64,000 bases of DNA from Maniola hyperantus (GCF_902806685.2 NC_048537.1:12732720-12796719), one strand, 5' to 3'. Positions 1-10,701 are shown, numbered from the stretch's first letter. Program-made: numbers and translations. Notes: generated from the letters alone by a model not told the origin.

Positions 1-2
1 GT

Positions 3-923
3 GGACCAAATTGGCATAGCAAACCAGACCCAGAAGTAGTAACAGAAATCGCATCCCCTGCATCCGTAACTAGAGATACTACAGTCTCCGAACAAATACG
101 AGTTACTCAGGCCTCTGAAGTTCTTGGTCAAGCTCCACCCGGTGAAGAAAATGTAGTTACGCATAAAACCGGTACATATGTGTGCATCGCTTTGATAGTT
201 GTTTTACTAGTGGGATTAATTGGATTTGCAATTACAAAAGGGCAGATGAGAAAGAGAAGGGATCGAAGACTCCTAAGGCAGCAAAAACGAGATGTGGAAA
301 AGGCTTCAAAAGAGATGGTAGATATGAACAAATCTTTATTAGGCAAACCGGCTGCTGTAGAAAATTCTGTGGAAAGAAAAGTGAATGGAAAATATGAACT
401 TGTCCCTACACATGAGTCCCTTCAGAAAAAAGGAGAAAATGGTGACGTTGCAAAGGGCACAAAACATGAAGCAGAGAGAACTGATAGTCCGCATGATACA
501 AATCAAAACAAAAGCAGTTCAGTAGATAATAATTTAGCACATCAAAACCAAGTGCCACAGCAAGAAACTTCATTTGATTCTGAACCGGGTATTACTAGTT
601 CTCGCAAAGATAACAACTCTTTGTCGAGTGAAGATATTTTTGTCCCTGCAAATGATGATGAAAATCTTAGACCAAATAGTAACTTAGATTTAGATGTATC
701 TCAACCACTAATAAATGGAGATCCTATTGTCGATTCAGATTACTTGTCGCCATCCCATGAATATGTACCTGTATATTCCCCCGATATGGGTCGAGTTCGA
801 ATTAAAATGACAGAAACACCTAAACCGAAAACACCAGTGCTAGTCACCAGAAGTAGGTCTAATGCTGGAGACATAATTATTACGCCAGCAACAGATGCAA
901 ATGCGTCAAAGTCAACTACTTGA
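3..923 (+). CDS. C-terminal exon of a single-pass membrane protein (partial, possibly windpipe-like)
   Basis: The frame is open from the left edge to TGA at 921-923, giving 306 residues with no start, so this is the 3' coding exon of a gene that begins outside the window. Residues 1-58 are Ser/Thr/Pro/Val-rich and look like an extracellular stalk. Residues about 59-77 (VCIALIVVLLVGLIGFAI) form one transmembrane helix, followed by a basic stop-transfer run (KGQMRKRRDRR). The remaining 220 residues are hydrophilic and probably disordered, with a compact tail block containing VYSPDMGRVRIKMTETPKPK and NAGDIIITP, which looks like the constrained part. The architecture fits the cytoplasmic end of an insect LRR receptor such as windpipe. 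That name is a weak recollection, not a demonstrated match, because no LRR is visible here. It runs tail-to-tail with the LRR gene at 3083-5699. Confidence 0.7.
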   Translation, partial: GPNWHSKPDPEVVTEIASPASVTRDTTVSEQIRVTQASEVLGQAPPGEENVVTHKTGTYVCIALIVVLLVGLIGFAITKGQMRKRRDRRLLRQQKRDVEKASKEMVDMNKSLLGKPAAVENSVERKVNGKYELVPTHESLQKKGENGDVAKGTKHEAERTDSPHDTNQNKSSSVDNNLAHQNQVPQQETSFDSEPGITSSRKDNNSLSSEDIFVPANDDENLRPNSNLDLDVSQPLINGDPIVDSDYLSPSHEYVPVYSPDMGRVRIKMTETPKPKTPVLVTRSRSNAGDIIITPATDANASKSTT

Positions 924-2223
924 AATTTAGTTTTATTAAACAGACTAAGAACAATTTTTGTCTATCAGTGTCACTAATAAGCAAGCACTTCACAATTGGC
1001 GAAATTCTGTGATTATTCAGAGTTGAAATTGTGTGGGAAGTGGGATACATACAAGTAGAAGTGAGGACTCTGTATACGAGTTGTGTGAAGATATTGACTG
1101 TATTAAGTACTGCCAAAGTGTGTTTGTAGTCGAGAGTGCCTTTATTGTAACTGTTTAGTGGTTTAGATATACATATTTATGAGAGCATATTGCGCGATAA
1201 ATAGAAATATTTTTATACATGTAAAATGTTGCCATGTTCATTATATTATATAGATGTAAAAACTGTTTTAATTATTACGAAAATCAACTTGTTGAATTAG
1301 TTTGTTGGTAACACAATTTGTACAATCTTGTATTGTATAACTTTCGGTTTCGGTACAATTCTTGAGTTGTCAATGGTTGTGTACTTACCTATTTTATCCT
1401 GAATGTTTTAACGGCAATGTTAAGCAACGAATGGTTTAGCTGGTTGTAGTCTATCATCTTATAATTTCCTATTTTAAGAGTATGAAATAATTTTCGTACT
1501 TTTTGCAGTATATGTTCCTTATGAGTAATTTTATTAAATTATTAGTTACATAAGATTGTGATACCATTTATTTTAAGTAACACATGCTATTAGGATTACA
1601 TTATGTATGCAGGAAAATAGTTCATTCATTGTACATTTCTTTAGATAATTTTATTTGAAATTATTTTACCTAATAACTAAAAATGTTTAAATGCTGTATC
1701 TCTCTGCTTTAGCTGGCATGTTTTAATTATTTCTTTTTTTAATTTATCGACTTTGAAATTTTTATTTGAACCAAACTTCCTACACTAAAAAGTTATTAAT
1801 GGATCAAAATAGAGAACAATAAAAGTATTTCAATGTAAAGAGATTTATAAATGATGTAATTTTATTTTGAATGATATAAAGCGTTAATTGAATCTATATG
1901 TAGTTTTTTTCTTGCCCATAATAATTATACATAATATATACTTCTAAGTTACCCTAAAGATTAAAATATACCTACCAGTTATCAACGTATTAACGACGCA
2001 TCCTTAACTAAAAAGGTATGACTGTCTTTGCATAAGATTTCCTACATCACTTACTACTATATAAATAAATAAAACCTATTCCAAAAGGATCATTAATTTA
2101 TTTTATGTTTGCCATAGTGGTAAACATTTCAAAAAGCTGTTTAGTGTTGTTAGATTAAGTTTTTTAACTGTAGTAGAAATCAAAATAAATAAGTAGACAC
2201 GAGGTTACAGATATCTATCGTAA
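924..2223 (+). other. 3'UTR of the first gene and AT-rich flanking DNA
   Basis: Non-coding, strongly AT-rich. Several T-rich stretches follow the stop codon. A canonical AATAAA at 1818-1823 is a plausible poly(A) signal, giving a 3'UTR of about 0.9 kb. No repeat family found elsewhere in the window is recognisable here. The UTR end is inferred, not shown. Confidence 0.4.
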
Positions 2224-2371
2224 GCAACAGGTTGAGGTGACGATTGGAGTGGGGATGCCCCGCACACCCGCCCAACCCCCGCGCTAACCCGGTGTGGGTG
2301 ACGTGCGGGTGTACGAGGCGTCCTACCAGCCTCATACCCCGATTTTCATCTCGACTTGTCGTGGACTATAT
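2224..2371. mobile_element. GC-rich palindromic MITE (family P), copy 1
   Basis: A GC island of about 150 bp in AT-rich DNA. The left end reads ACAGGTTGAGGTGACGATTG. The right end, on the opposite strand, reads like GTCCACGACAAGTCGAGATG, giving imperfect terminal inverted repeats. Nested inside is an inverted CCCCGCACACCC / GCGGGTGTACGAGGC pair. Related copies are at 21301-21453 and 31871-32034, with partial copies at 35558-35627 and 56790-56834. Confidence 0.65.
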
Positions 2372-3082
2372 CTTATTAAAAAACAGCTAAAATATACTGA
2401 AACGTATTTTAATGCTCATTATCGTTATTATGGGCTGATCATGGAATTAGGAAATACTTAGTACCTAATGGAGCTAATTTTATAATCATCATATTTTTGT
2501 CCATACAAAACATGTCAAAAAATGATCACTTAGCTCATAAATTAATTATTATTGATTAGCTTTTGGAACGCCTATAAGTACTAAAATTTGTTTAAAAAAT
2601 ACTTATTTTACAAAAAAAATGCTTTTACTAGGCATCAATATTATTTTTATGCAAAGCAGTGCCTCTTGAAATTATTATAGCAAAAGGTGGTTAAGAAGTC
2701 GATACACAATAATTAAAGTTAAACGTTTATGCTTATAAAGGAACTATTTCGAATACATCATATATACATAAAAATAATGTACAAACTACCAGTCCGCCTC
2801 AGCTTCGATCGGGTGGCATTCTCGAAATTCTTGCTTAACGGAGATCTGCGTTACAGAGGGAAACTACATGCAGCCACTCAGTTTTTCTTTATAAATATAA
2901 ATACGTATATACTGCATACGTAGGTACAATATTTAGATTCGTACACGTCTAGATTATTACCGTATAGTTTGTAAAATATAATTTGTACGTGTGAGTATAA
3001 CTTAATCATTATTTTAGAAAATTAGACATCATTAAAGGAATTAGTTAGCTACCTACTTACAATAGAATTAAATGTACCTTAT
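2372..3082. other. Intergenic/3'UTR DNA between two convergent genes
   Basis: AT-rich with no repeat recognised. The right part should contain the 3'UTR of the minus-strand LRR gene that stops at 3083. No clear poly(A) signal close to the stop was picked out. Confidence 0.3.
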
Positions 3083-5149
3083 TCAAAAGTCACTCTCTCT
3101 TGGGCGATTTTCATCAGAAAACCGTCGAACTCTCGGACGAAGCGGTCTTTCTAATTCGGCTTCAACTTCTATGACACTATCATCTTCTGTATTGTATTCC
3201 GAGAATCGCCGTCGTCTTGCCCCTGGGCTTTGTTCTAATTCGGCTATTTCATGACTACCATATCTTTGATATCTTCTTCGTCGTCTTTTATTTCTATCAG
3301 CAGTAGTTTCTGTTAGCTCTATGTCATCTTCATCTAACACAGGTATATCACCATTCCTTTCAGTTTCTTCTAATAAATCACCACTTGATTTGGTTTTTCT
3401 CTTGCCCCTTCTTCGCTTAGTTTTGCCAGTGCCGGTCTCATTCAAAGATTGACAAGAGGCATTCAGTTTAGGCATAGAGAGAGCTTCATCATATGATGGT
3501 GGTGCGATTAAATCTCTCGGATCTGGCGTGTTGCATAAAGCTTCCTGCTCTGCTCTCATTCTCAGTTGTCTCAATCGGTCTCTAGCTTCTTCAACTTGTC
3601 GCTCTCTGTCAGCTTGCATTGCTGCTAAACGACGATTCATAGATCTTCTAATGAAGTTAATAAGTATAATACACAACGCAAGTCCAACAATCATAACAAT
3701 TATGAACCATATTAAATTATCAGCACTCCCCACTCTTTCACCGGGGTTCCATACAAAGTAGCAGGCTTCTAACCATGTTTGTCCTATAAGAGCTACAGGA
3801 CTATTGCAAATCAGGTTATATGACTCTTCTTTTTTATTTGGCTCCAATGTAACATATTCATAAAAATCATTCATATCACTATCTGCGCAATCGCATCTCC
3901 ACATATTGTCACTTAGATCCAGCCTATCCAAATAAGGATTAGAATCAAAATAAGTTCTACTCCATACATGAATAAATCTATTTCCGATTACGCTAAGCCC
4001 ACTAAGACGAGGTAACATAAAAAAAGTGTAATTACTGATGGAACTTATTCTGTTGTAGTTCAAATTCAAATATTTTAAAGTGTTTGAAGAAATGCTGTCT
4101 GGAATGTGAGATAACAGATTGTGTGATAAATCTAGTTCCACAAGTGAAGGAAGTCCTTCAAATGAATCCTTTCCAATCGTACTAATTTCACACGTGCTCA
4201 TGTCTATAATTGATAATGATGTCGATTTTAAATGACCAACTCTGCTGAGATAGTTTCTAGCAAGTTTGATTTGGGTCAGTGATGGCATTTCTAAAAGACT
4301 GTCTTCAGGTATGTGGGCTATTTCGTTCCAGGATAAATCTAAATATCTAATCATACTTAGTCCCCGAAAAGTGTCACTTTTGATGGATCCAATATTATTA
4401 TTAGATAGATCTAAATATTCCAGTTTTGTATTATTTATAAATTCGTTGCTTCTCAAATATCGTATCATATTATGATTAATTATAACTTTTCTAAGATTTG
4501 GAAATCCAAACAGGTTAGGTTTGAAAACGTTACAGTAAGAAATATCCAAATATCGCAAAGAACTGGAGAATAAAGAATTAGCTGTAGAAGATAACTCTAA
4601 TCGATAGTTATGTGACATTTTCAAGAATAATAAAGAAGGTAAGTACGATAGTTCATTGTGATTTATAAAGCTCAACTGACAATTGCTAACATAAAGACTT
4701 TTCAAAGTGGGTGATACAAGACTTTGAATCCTTAATAAAGGATTGTGGTTAATTTTTAAAACACTGATATTAATAAGACCACTTAGTGGCGATCGTCCAT
4801 GAATGGAATCTATTTCGCAGTTATCTAAAATTAGTGTTTCTAATGAAGGACTTATAAATAGTTCTTGATTTGCCAAGTTTGCCATCGTCCTTAACTTGTT
4901 TCTTGATAAGTTCAATATTTTAAGATTGGTGGCTGGTTTTAATACTTCATTAGGATTGAGACTTATCCATGATTCAAAACGGTTTTTAGATAAGTTCAAC
5001 ATTTCCAGCGATGTAAGATTTTGCAATGCATTCTCTGGTAATTCTTTTAACTGGTTGCCACTTATGTCCAAAGATACAAGATTATTGAGCTTGTATATGT
5101 GTTCCGGAAACTTGGAGATGTCATTGTTTGAAATGTTTAATTTCGTCAC
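3083..5149 (-). CDS. LRR transmembrane receptor A, exon 2 (main exon)
   Basis: This exon encodes 688 residues that follow 60 from exon 1 (5520-5699), for a protein of 748 aa. It begins after the acceptor CAG at 5150-5152; the valine codon GTG at 5147-5149 is internal, not a start. About 17-18 LRRs of 22-26 residues (LxxLxLSxNxI type) run to about residue 470. An LRRCT cap with four cysteines follows (WRCDC, then LIC and EAC). Residues 538-560 form a transmembrane helix (NLIWFIIVMIVGLALCIILI). The 188-residue tail has a charged, probably helical stretch (569-597), a PPSY motif at 610-613 within APPSYDEALSMPKLNAS, and several Arg-rich runs. PPxY motifs generally bind WW domains. The ligand is unknown. 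The closest relative in the window is receptor B at 8468-13655; the tail-to-tail neighbour is the gene ending at 923. Confidence 0.85.
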   Translation of the reverse strand: MTKLNISNNDISKFPEHIYKLNNLVSLDISGNQLKELPENALQNLTSLEMLNLSKNRFESWISLNPNEVLKPATNLKILNLSRNKLRTMANLANQELFISPSLETLILDNCEIDSIHGRSPLSGLINISVLKINHNPLLRIQSLVSPTLKSLYVSNCQLSFINHNELSYLPSLLFLKMSHNYRLELSSTANSLFSSSLRYLDISYCNVFKPNLFGFPNLRKVIINHNMIRYLRSNEFINNTKLEYLDLSNNNIGSIKSDTFRGLSMIRYLDLSWNEIAHIPEDSLLEMPSLTQIKLARNYLSRVGHLKSTSLSIIDMSTCEISTIGKDSFEGLPSLVELDLSHNLLSHIPDSISSNTLKYLNLNYNRISSISNYTFFMLPRLSGLSVIGNRFIHVWSRTYFDSNPYLDRLDLSDNMWRCDCADSDMNDFYEYVTLEPNKKEESYNLICNSPVALIGQTWLEACYFVWNPGERVGSADNLIWFIIVMIVGLALCIILINFIRRSMNRRLAAMQADRERQVEEARDRLRQLRMRAEQEALCNTPDPRDLIAPPSYDEALSMPKLNASCQSLNETGTGKTKRRRGKRKTKSSGDLLEETERNGDIPVLDEDDIELTETTADRNKRRRRRYQRYGSHEIAELEQSPGARRRRFSEYNTEDDSVIEVEAELERPLRPRVRRFSDENRPRESDF

Positions 5150-5519
5150 CTGAAAATGAAATGTTAAAAGTCGAGATAACTATTATTTATAAAATACTTA
5201 AATTACAGATTTAATATGAAGTATTAAATATAAATTAAATAAAAGAACTGAATACATAAATGTGTTATAGCACGATAGAATATTATACTGAAAATGACTC
5301 CACTTATATAGGATTTTTATAGGAATTGTAAGAAGCGCAAAACTTTGGAGCACGAAGGCGAACGGCGCGCAACTTCTCGAGCAGAGTTCCAACTTCCAAC
5401 ATGCACTCTGCAGTATGAACGACTTCATACATTTCCTTGTATTATAAGTATAGCTCTAAAACCGCGTTGGGTGACTATCCAAACCTCAAGAGTGTATTTA
5501 ATAGGTAAAAAAAAAATAC
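5150..5519 (-). other. Intron of LRR receptor A
   Basis: 370-bp phase-0 intron with a GTAT donor (5519-5516) and a TTTCAG acceptor (5155-5150) on the minus strand. AT-rich, with no recognised repeat. The small frames inside it are shadows. Confidence 0.75.
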
Positions 5520-5699
5520 CTTTGCATTAATGCCAATAGGAAGATCCGTCAATCCTCTGCGTGAACAGTCCACGCTAGTTCTCTCTGTGTTACACGAGCA
5601 CAGATAGCAGATTTCATTTGAATGATCATCGAAATCCAGAAAATCCGCATTTGCCATAAATAGGAGCCATAGCAGCCCCGAAGTCCGTAGAAGAATCAT
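5520..5699 (-). CDS. LRR transmembrane receptor A, exon 1 (signal peptide and LRRNT)
   Basis: Exactly 60 codons, from ATG at 5697-5699 to the donor AAG|GTAT (exon end 5520), phase 0, joining GINAK to VTKLN of exon 2 across a 370-bp intron (5150-5519). Residues 1-18 (MILLRTSGLLWLLFMANA) are a good signal peptide. Residues 31-45 hold the LRRNT cysteine pattern C-x2-C-x-C-x8-C, followed by RRGLTDLP, the usual entry into the first LRR. The start is supported by the signal peptide directly downstream. A CAG at 5722-5724 after a pyrimidine-rich stretch may be the acceptor of a 5'UTR intron, placing the promoter further right. Intron position and phase match receptor B. Confidence 0.85.
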
Positions 5700-5983
5700 T
5701 ACGTCCGTCTATCATTACTACCTGTAAAGTAAAATCAGTAAACAATTACATTATCTCCTTAGATATAGTTGGCAATCCTACCGAGCTCAGGCTAGATTGA
5801 GACGGTTCATTACTTCTTTTGTTTTCAAAGCAACATCAACGCAGAAACGTTGCCGAAGGATCCCATCGCATTACTATGCGACTAATAGAAGGCATGACCC
5901 ACAGCATTATGGAATATGATCCAATCGTCATTTATATTTTAATACTGCTGTCATTGTTGATTCTATTAAGACAGCCTGCTTAT

Positions 5984-6292
5984 CATCATCATCATGATCA
6001 ACCCATCACCGGCTCACTACAGAGCACGGGTCTCCTCTCAGAGTGAGAAGGGTTTTGGCCATAGTCTACCACGCTGGCCATGTGCGGATTGGTAGACTTC
6101 ACACACCTTTGAGAACATTATGCAGAACTCTCAGGCATGCAGGTTTGCTCACGATGTTTTCCTTCACCGTTAAAGCAAGTGATAATTAATTAATTAAAAC
6201 GCACATAACTCCGAAAAGAGGTGCGTGCCCGGGATCGAACCCCTGACTTCCGATTAGAAGGCGGACGTCTTAACCACTAGGCTACCACTGCT
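5984..6292 (-). mobile_element. tRNA-derived SINE (family A), full length
   Basis: Read on the minus strand it begins with a tRNA-like head: A box TAGCCTAGTGG and B box near GTTCGATCCCGGGCACG, though degenerate. A body containing TAACGGTGAAGGAAAACATC and TTCTCAAAGGTGTGTGAAGT follows, and it ends in (GATGAT)n. More than six copies occur in the window (10925, 50324, 51319, 54401, 55841, 57127). Confidence 0.85.
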
Positions 6293-7112
6293 CATTCTTA
6301 TGATGTGAATCATTATCTCAAATTTTCTTTAGATGTACCTACCTGCCGTCTGATTGCACCTTAACAGTTATGAATCATGATATCTGTACACCTGCACTAG
6401 GTTTCTTTTATTTAATTTTCTTGTCACGCGTATTACCACCCCAAAAAGGAGCATGGCCAACTAACAATAAGTTTAGGCTCAGAAAATAAATATCAACATT
6501 TGCGAGTACGTATATACATGTAACAATTTTATCTTTGTTATCAGAGATGATAAAGGAAACTCGTACTTAGTTTACTGAATTTAGGTCGTTATACTTACCT
6601 ACATTAGGTACATTTACTGCTATTAGATCTGTAAACGTAAATTCTTCGTTTAAATTCCATGAAGTACTAAGCACATGTATCTTTTCTGTAACAAGTCAGA
6701 ATTCAGATGATATAATCATTTTATTATTGTGACTAATATTCTGAAGAGAAACTGATAGTACATGTTTATCAGTGACTAGTCATCGAATACATATTTTAGA
6801 TCAAGAGGTGGTTATAGAACACAAAGTACTTGATAAAGGGGTGCAAATACAAGAGTAATAGTATGCTAGGTAATTTGTTTAGTTTCATAAAGAGAATAAA
6901 CTTTTTATTATTCACACTAAGCATTTATATAGGTAGTTAGTTACCTATACCACAGATCGCTTTTCTTTTATGTAAAGGCTATATTACCTAGATACTTGAT
7001 AATTATATTATACATATAGGTTCGCTTTAATTTGTAGGTCTTTGATTTAAATATTTGCCACACAATTTCTAATAACTTATTGATTATCTGATTTAATAAT
7101 ACATACTTCTAC
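6293..7112. other. AT-rich intergenic DNA
   Basis: No coding frame or repeat recognised. Probably contains 5' flanking DNA of receptor A. Confidence 0.3.
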
Positions 7113-7326
7113 ACTAATATTATTAATGCGAAAGTGTGTATGTCTGTCTACTAGCTTTTCATGGCCCATCCGTTCGACTGATTTTAACGAAATTTGGTAC
7201 AGAGATGGCTTGTATCCCGGGGAAGGACATGGGCTACTTTTTATCCCGGAAAATCACAAAATTCCCACGGGATTTTTAAAAACCTAAATCCACGCGGAAA
7301 AAGTCGCTCGCGGGCATCATCTAGTT
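7113..7326 (-). mobile_element. Helitron/MINE-like dispersed repeat (family H)
   Basis: Contains AATGCGAAAGTGTGT, a short TCTG microsatellite, CCATCCGTTCGACTGATTTT, ACAGAGATGGCTTG, CTTTTTATCCCGG and AATCCACGCG, ending in GGGCATCATCTAGT. The same order of blocks recurs, in one orientation or the other, at 39651, 46766, 51932 and 53040. The terminal CTAGT and the lack of long inverted repeats fit non-autonomous Helitrons described in Lepidoptera; the class is inferred. Confidence 0.7.
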
Positions 7327-8009
7327 TCATATAAAGTAAATCTTCTTACCTTTAATTAATCACATGATATGTTTGTTTAGTATCAGTTCCAACAAAAATC
7401 ACTGATTGTAGAACCACTTATAAATTCACAAGAGATGACAAAATGTTTAATGATAATTATTTTTTCCACAAACTGTGATTCAAATGTCAAAAAGTTTCTA
7501 ATTATTGGTCATAATAACTGTTTACGTGTGTCTTGGACCAGCAGATAACTTTGTATGAGCCGAATTAACGCATGATGTGTTATCAATGACAATGATAAGG
7601 ACTATGGAGATTTGTAGGTGTGGTAATTACAGGTATTGATCATTATATTGCTATTGTTGATAGTATCAGTAGTCACTAAATTATAAAAACTCAGTTTAAA
7701 ACCAGTTATATATCCTGGATGTGTATAAGAGTGGGTAGGTACCTACCTACATATAAAATGTTTTTATTTGATACAAATATCTCTATCATACTTTGTTGAC
7801 TTGATAGTGGGTAATATTGAATTCATAATAGTGTTATCCGTTGCTACTGAGCTCACGGTTTTAAAAACTATTTCCAGGACAATGTACAGTACCACCAACT
7901 TATATTCAGGTGACAGCGTCGCTAGGAGAGTATTTGGTTTTGCTATTTAAGAAGTTCACCAAGAAAAAATAGAATCAAAATTCTTTCAAGATTCATATAT
8001 TGCAACACT
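7327..8009. other. AT-rich intergenic DNA downstream of receptor B
   Basis: No convincing gene or repeat. The small plus-strand frame at 7768-7950 has no recognisable features. Confidence 0.3.
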
Positions 8010-8240
8010 AGCTGATGCCCGCGACTTCGTCTGCGTGGATTTTGAAATGGCGGCTAACTCAACTCTAGTTCCATTTTTGCCCACCTGAACAGATAAGTTG
8101 GTGGCACTGTTAGCTAGCAGATGACTATCTATATTTTTATTTCAGTGCCATCTAGCAGCAAGAGCATTAACAACATAGCACCGGTTGGGCCGTGGTGTGC
8201 CTTGCATACAATGTTCAAAGCATGCCACTAGATGTCGGTA
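8010..8240 (+). mobile_element. Helitron-like head fragment fused to another repeat fragment
   Basis: CTAGCTGATGCCCGCGACTT at 8010 is the family H head, broken after about 40 bp. DNA containing GTGCCATCTAGCAGCAAG and GCCACTAGATGTCGGTAGG follows and looks like part of a second dispersed repeat. Confidence 0.5.
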
Positions 8241-8332
8241 GGGGTAGCAAAATAAATTATTACGAAATAAATAATTTTGTTTTGGAAAACTGTTATTTAT
8301 ACAAAAATATTTTTAATATTTTTTAATTTAAT

Positions 8333-8338
8333 TTTATT
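8333..8338 (-). terminator. Candidate poly(A) signal of LRR receptor B
   Basis: AATAAA on the minus strand, about 130 bp beyond the stop codon at 8468. It is the first canonical hexamer seen downstream. Confidence 0.45.
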
Positions 8339-8467
8339 TCTTAAAACAATTAATGCTCTTAACTTAAACACTACGAACCAATCATTATCAATCGTATACA
8401 ACACATTCTAAGTCCCATACCTGCTATAAATATAAATTATAATAATTATTACTTATAAAACACAAAT

Positions 8468-9769
8468 TCAATCTATATTAATGTCTACTGCTCGTCTCAC
8501 TGACCGTCTGTCATGGACCCTTGGTCTCGTTTCGGTCAAATCACCAATCGATCTAGACCTTCTATATCTTCTATTATTAGTATTATTTTCTTCTTCATCA
8601 ACAAAATCTGGCAGTGAATGGAAAGAAGTGTTCAAGCAAGGCATTAGGAGGGCTTCGTCATAAGTCGGAGGCGATTCCTCTCGTAATGGCACTCTTACCT
8701 CCACTGAATCAGGTCGTCGTTGTGTTGCATTGCCATTCAAAGCAGTTGTCTCTGGTGTTATTCGTGGAGCAGGTGGGTTTAAAGCCATGATGCCTCGACA
8801 TACGCACGAAGTAATAAGAGCTCCTATAAGCATCCCAAGGAATACAGCCATTATATTGAAAGCCGATGTAGCATTTCCATCGGCATGCCAAGTACGTATA
8901 TACGCCTGCTGCCAACTCAATTGTGTCACATTCGAAGGGGAGTAACAGATCAAGGATCCCCTGTCATGAACTTTCGGCGGCTCCTTTGTCATGAACTCAT
9001 AAGTGAGTAGCAGGTTGACTCTAAAACCTTCACAGCTCCAACGGTTTCCCTTTACACGAACTTCTCTCAAAAATGGGTTTGAGGCAAAGTGTGAAGTTGA
9101 CCATACTTCCTTAAACTCATTACCCCTCAAATCTAAAACCGCTAAATGCGGTAATGCTGAAAAGGTGCGATCATTTATCGTCGATATCTCATTGTAACTC
9201 AAATCTAATTCTTGTAAGGAGGTCGAAGCTAGGTTATCAGGTATAGATTCAATTTGGTTCAGTGACAAATTTATTTCGAGCAGAGTGTTCATTTCAGTCA
9301 AGGAGTTCATGTCTATGTTCGTAATTTGGCAATTGCTTAAATGCAAATTTCTCAGAGAAGGCGATTGGAATTTTGGAACTTCTGTAAAATAGTTTCTGGA
9401 TAAGATGAGCACTTCTAAACTTGTTGTTCTTGCAAAACTTGCGAGTTGGAGATTATTTATACGATTCTCCGATAAATCGAGATATGTCAGCCGGGACATT
9501 CTCACGAAAGCGTCTTCATCAATCCTATTTATCTTATTTTTTGATAGATCTAATTTTTGAATATTGAAAGTATTTTCGCTTCTTAGCCACGAGTCGTAGT
9601 TGTTATTTGATAAGTTAAGTGCATTCAATCTTTGCCAGCTGTGGATGTAGTCAGGTAACGGTCCCGATAAACGGTTTCCAGAGAGATCCAATATCTCAAC
9701 TTGATTAAAATTCTGCATTTGTTCGGGAAATGTGGCGAAATTATTGTTGCCCAGTAGCAACACTTGAGC
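8468..9769 (-). CDS. LRR transmembrane receptor B, exon 3 (main exon)
   Basis: Encodes the last 433 residues of a protein of about 494 aa. It begins after CAG at 9770-9772; the open frame continues to 9937, but 9770-9937 is intron containing a SINE. About 11 LRRs occupy residues 62-300. The LRRCT-like cap has only two cysteines (WSCEG and LICYS) where receptor A has four. Residues about 364-385 form a transmembrane helix (NIMAVFLGMLIGALITSCVC). The tail of about 108 residues has PPTY at 428-431 within SPPTYDEALLMPCLNTS and an RSRSIGDLTE block matching KSSGDLLEE of receptor A. It is probably a cell-surface receptor or adhesion protein; ligand and partners are unknown. Shared tail motifs, intron phase and adjacency indicate tandem duplication with receptor A. 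Receptor B is shorter by about six LRRs. Confidence 0.85.
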   Translation of the reverse strand, partial: AQVLLLGNNNFATFPEQMQNFNQVEILDLSGNRLSGPLPDYIHSWQRLNALNLSNNNYDSWLRSENTFNIQKLDLSKNKINRIDEDAFVRMSRLTYLDLSENRINNLQLASFARTTSLEVLILSRNYFTEVPKFQSPSLRNLHLSNCQITNIDMNSLTEMNTLLEINLSLNQIESIPDNLASTSLQELDLSYNEISTINDRTFSALPHLAVLDLRGNEFKEVWSTSHFASNPFLREVRVKGNRWSCEGFRVNLLLTYEFMTKEPPKVHDRGSLICYSPSNVTQLSWQQAYIRTWHADGNATSAFNIMAVFLGMLIGALITSCVCRGIMALNPPAPRITPETTALNGNATQRRPDSVEVRVPLREESPPTYDEALLMPCLNTSFHSLPDFVDEEENNTNNRRYRRSRSIGDLTETRPRVHDRRSVRRAVDINID

Positions 9770-9822
9770 CTGAAAAACAAATTCTAAATAGTGCGACTCA
9801 GAAGAAAAATTTAATGATTTTT

Positions 9823-10036
9823 CTTTTGCTTTAACGGTGAAGGAAAATGTCGTGAGGAAACTTGGTGACTTGGTGAGCATGCTTGAGAGTTCTCCATAAT
9901 CAAAGGTATGTGAAGTCTCTAAAATTCCAATCCACACTTGGCTAGCGGCGTAGCTGACTAAGGCCTAAACCCTTCCCATTCTGAGAAGATACCCGTGCTT
10001 AGTAGTGTGCCGGTGATAATGATGATGATGATGATG
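9823..10036 (+). mobile_element. 5'-truncated SINE A in an intron of receptor B
   Basis: Starts in the body at TTGCTTTAACGGTGAAGGAA and ends with a (GAT)n tail at 10036. The tRNA-like head is missing. Its antisense strand extends the open frame of the next coding exon, which makes the exon look longer than it is. Confidence 0.8.
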
Positions 10037-10119
10037 TTTCATGATTATGACATTAAGTACGAATATAATATGTTAGGTATACACAAACTTAATATTATGG
10101 ACAGTATTTTATTTAAAAC

Positions 10120-10330
10120 TAGCTTATGCTCGCGACTTCGTCCTCATGGACTATACTCAAGCCCCTATTTCACCCCCTTAGGGTTGAATTTTCAAAAATC
10201 CTTTCTTAGCGGATGCCAACGTCATCTAATAGCTATCTGCATGCCAAATTTCAGCCTGATCCGTCCAGTAGTTTGAGCTGTGCCTCAGTCAGTCAGTCAG
10301 TCACCTTTTCCTTTTATTTTTTTACTAGCG
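10120..10330 (+). mobile_element. Family H variant with (CAGT)n microsatellite
   Basis: Blocks in order: CTAGCTTATGCTCGCGACTT, CACCCCCTTAGGGTTG, TTCTTAGCGGATGCC, CTGCATGCCAAATTTCAGCC, (CAGT)n and CACCTTTTCCTTTTAT. Same subtype as 13337-13550, 13936-14113 and 18026-18230. Confidence 0.75.
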
Positions 10331-10640
10331 ACCCGCCCCGGCTTCGTATGGGTGCAACGTAGATACTAATGTGGAGTCATTGAGGTGTCATTGCCTCGGA
10401 AACTCTCAAATGAAAGGAATTTTTTCCGACCTAATTTACATTACTTCAATTTCTCTAGGGATCTCTAATTTTTTGAGAATTAAACTATAGCTATGAAGTA
10501 TGAACCTTCCTCTTGAATCACTCTATCTATTGGTGAAAACCGCATTAGAATCCGTTGCGTAGTTTAAAAGATCTACGCGTTCATACATACATACATACAT
10601 ACAGACGCGGGAAGCGACTTTATTTTATACTATGTAGAGA
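10323..10640 (+). mobile_element. Dispersed repeat with (CATA)n near its 3' end
   Basis: Starts TACTAGCGACCCGCCCCGGC, has (CATA)n at about 10582-10602, and ends GGGAAGCGACTTTATTTTAT. It resembles a common lepidopteran interspersed repeat. Weakly similar pieces are at 24668 and 47752. Confidence 0.55.
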
Positions 10641-10701
10641 TACTTTTAGATTGCTATTTAGATTTATTTTGTGATCATAAAAAAGGTGACGTAGAACATA
10701 C

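Larger units (their letters stand above)
9770..10701 (-). other. Intron 2 of LRR receptor B, mostly repeats
   Basis: Phase-0 intron of 932 bp with a GTATGT donor (10701-10696) and a TTTTTCAG acceptor. It contains a 5'-truncated SINE A (9823-10036), a family H variant with GTCA microsatellite (10120-10330) and a third dispersed repeat (10323-10640). Confidence 0.75.

Noticed and set aside
9770..9937. N-terminal extension of LRR receptor B with its own Met
   Set aside because: A splice acceptor at 9770-9772 restores the LRRNT exon exactly as in receptor A, and the extension is antisense SINE.
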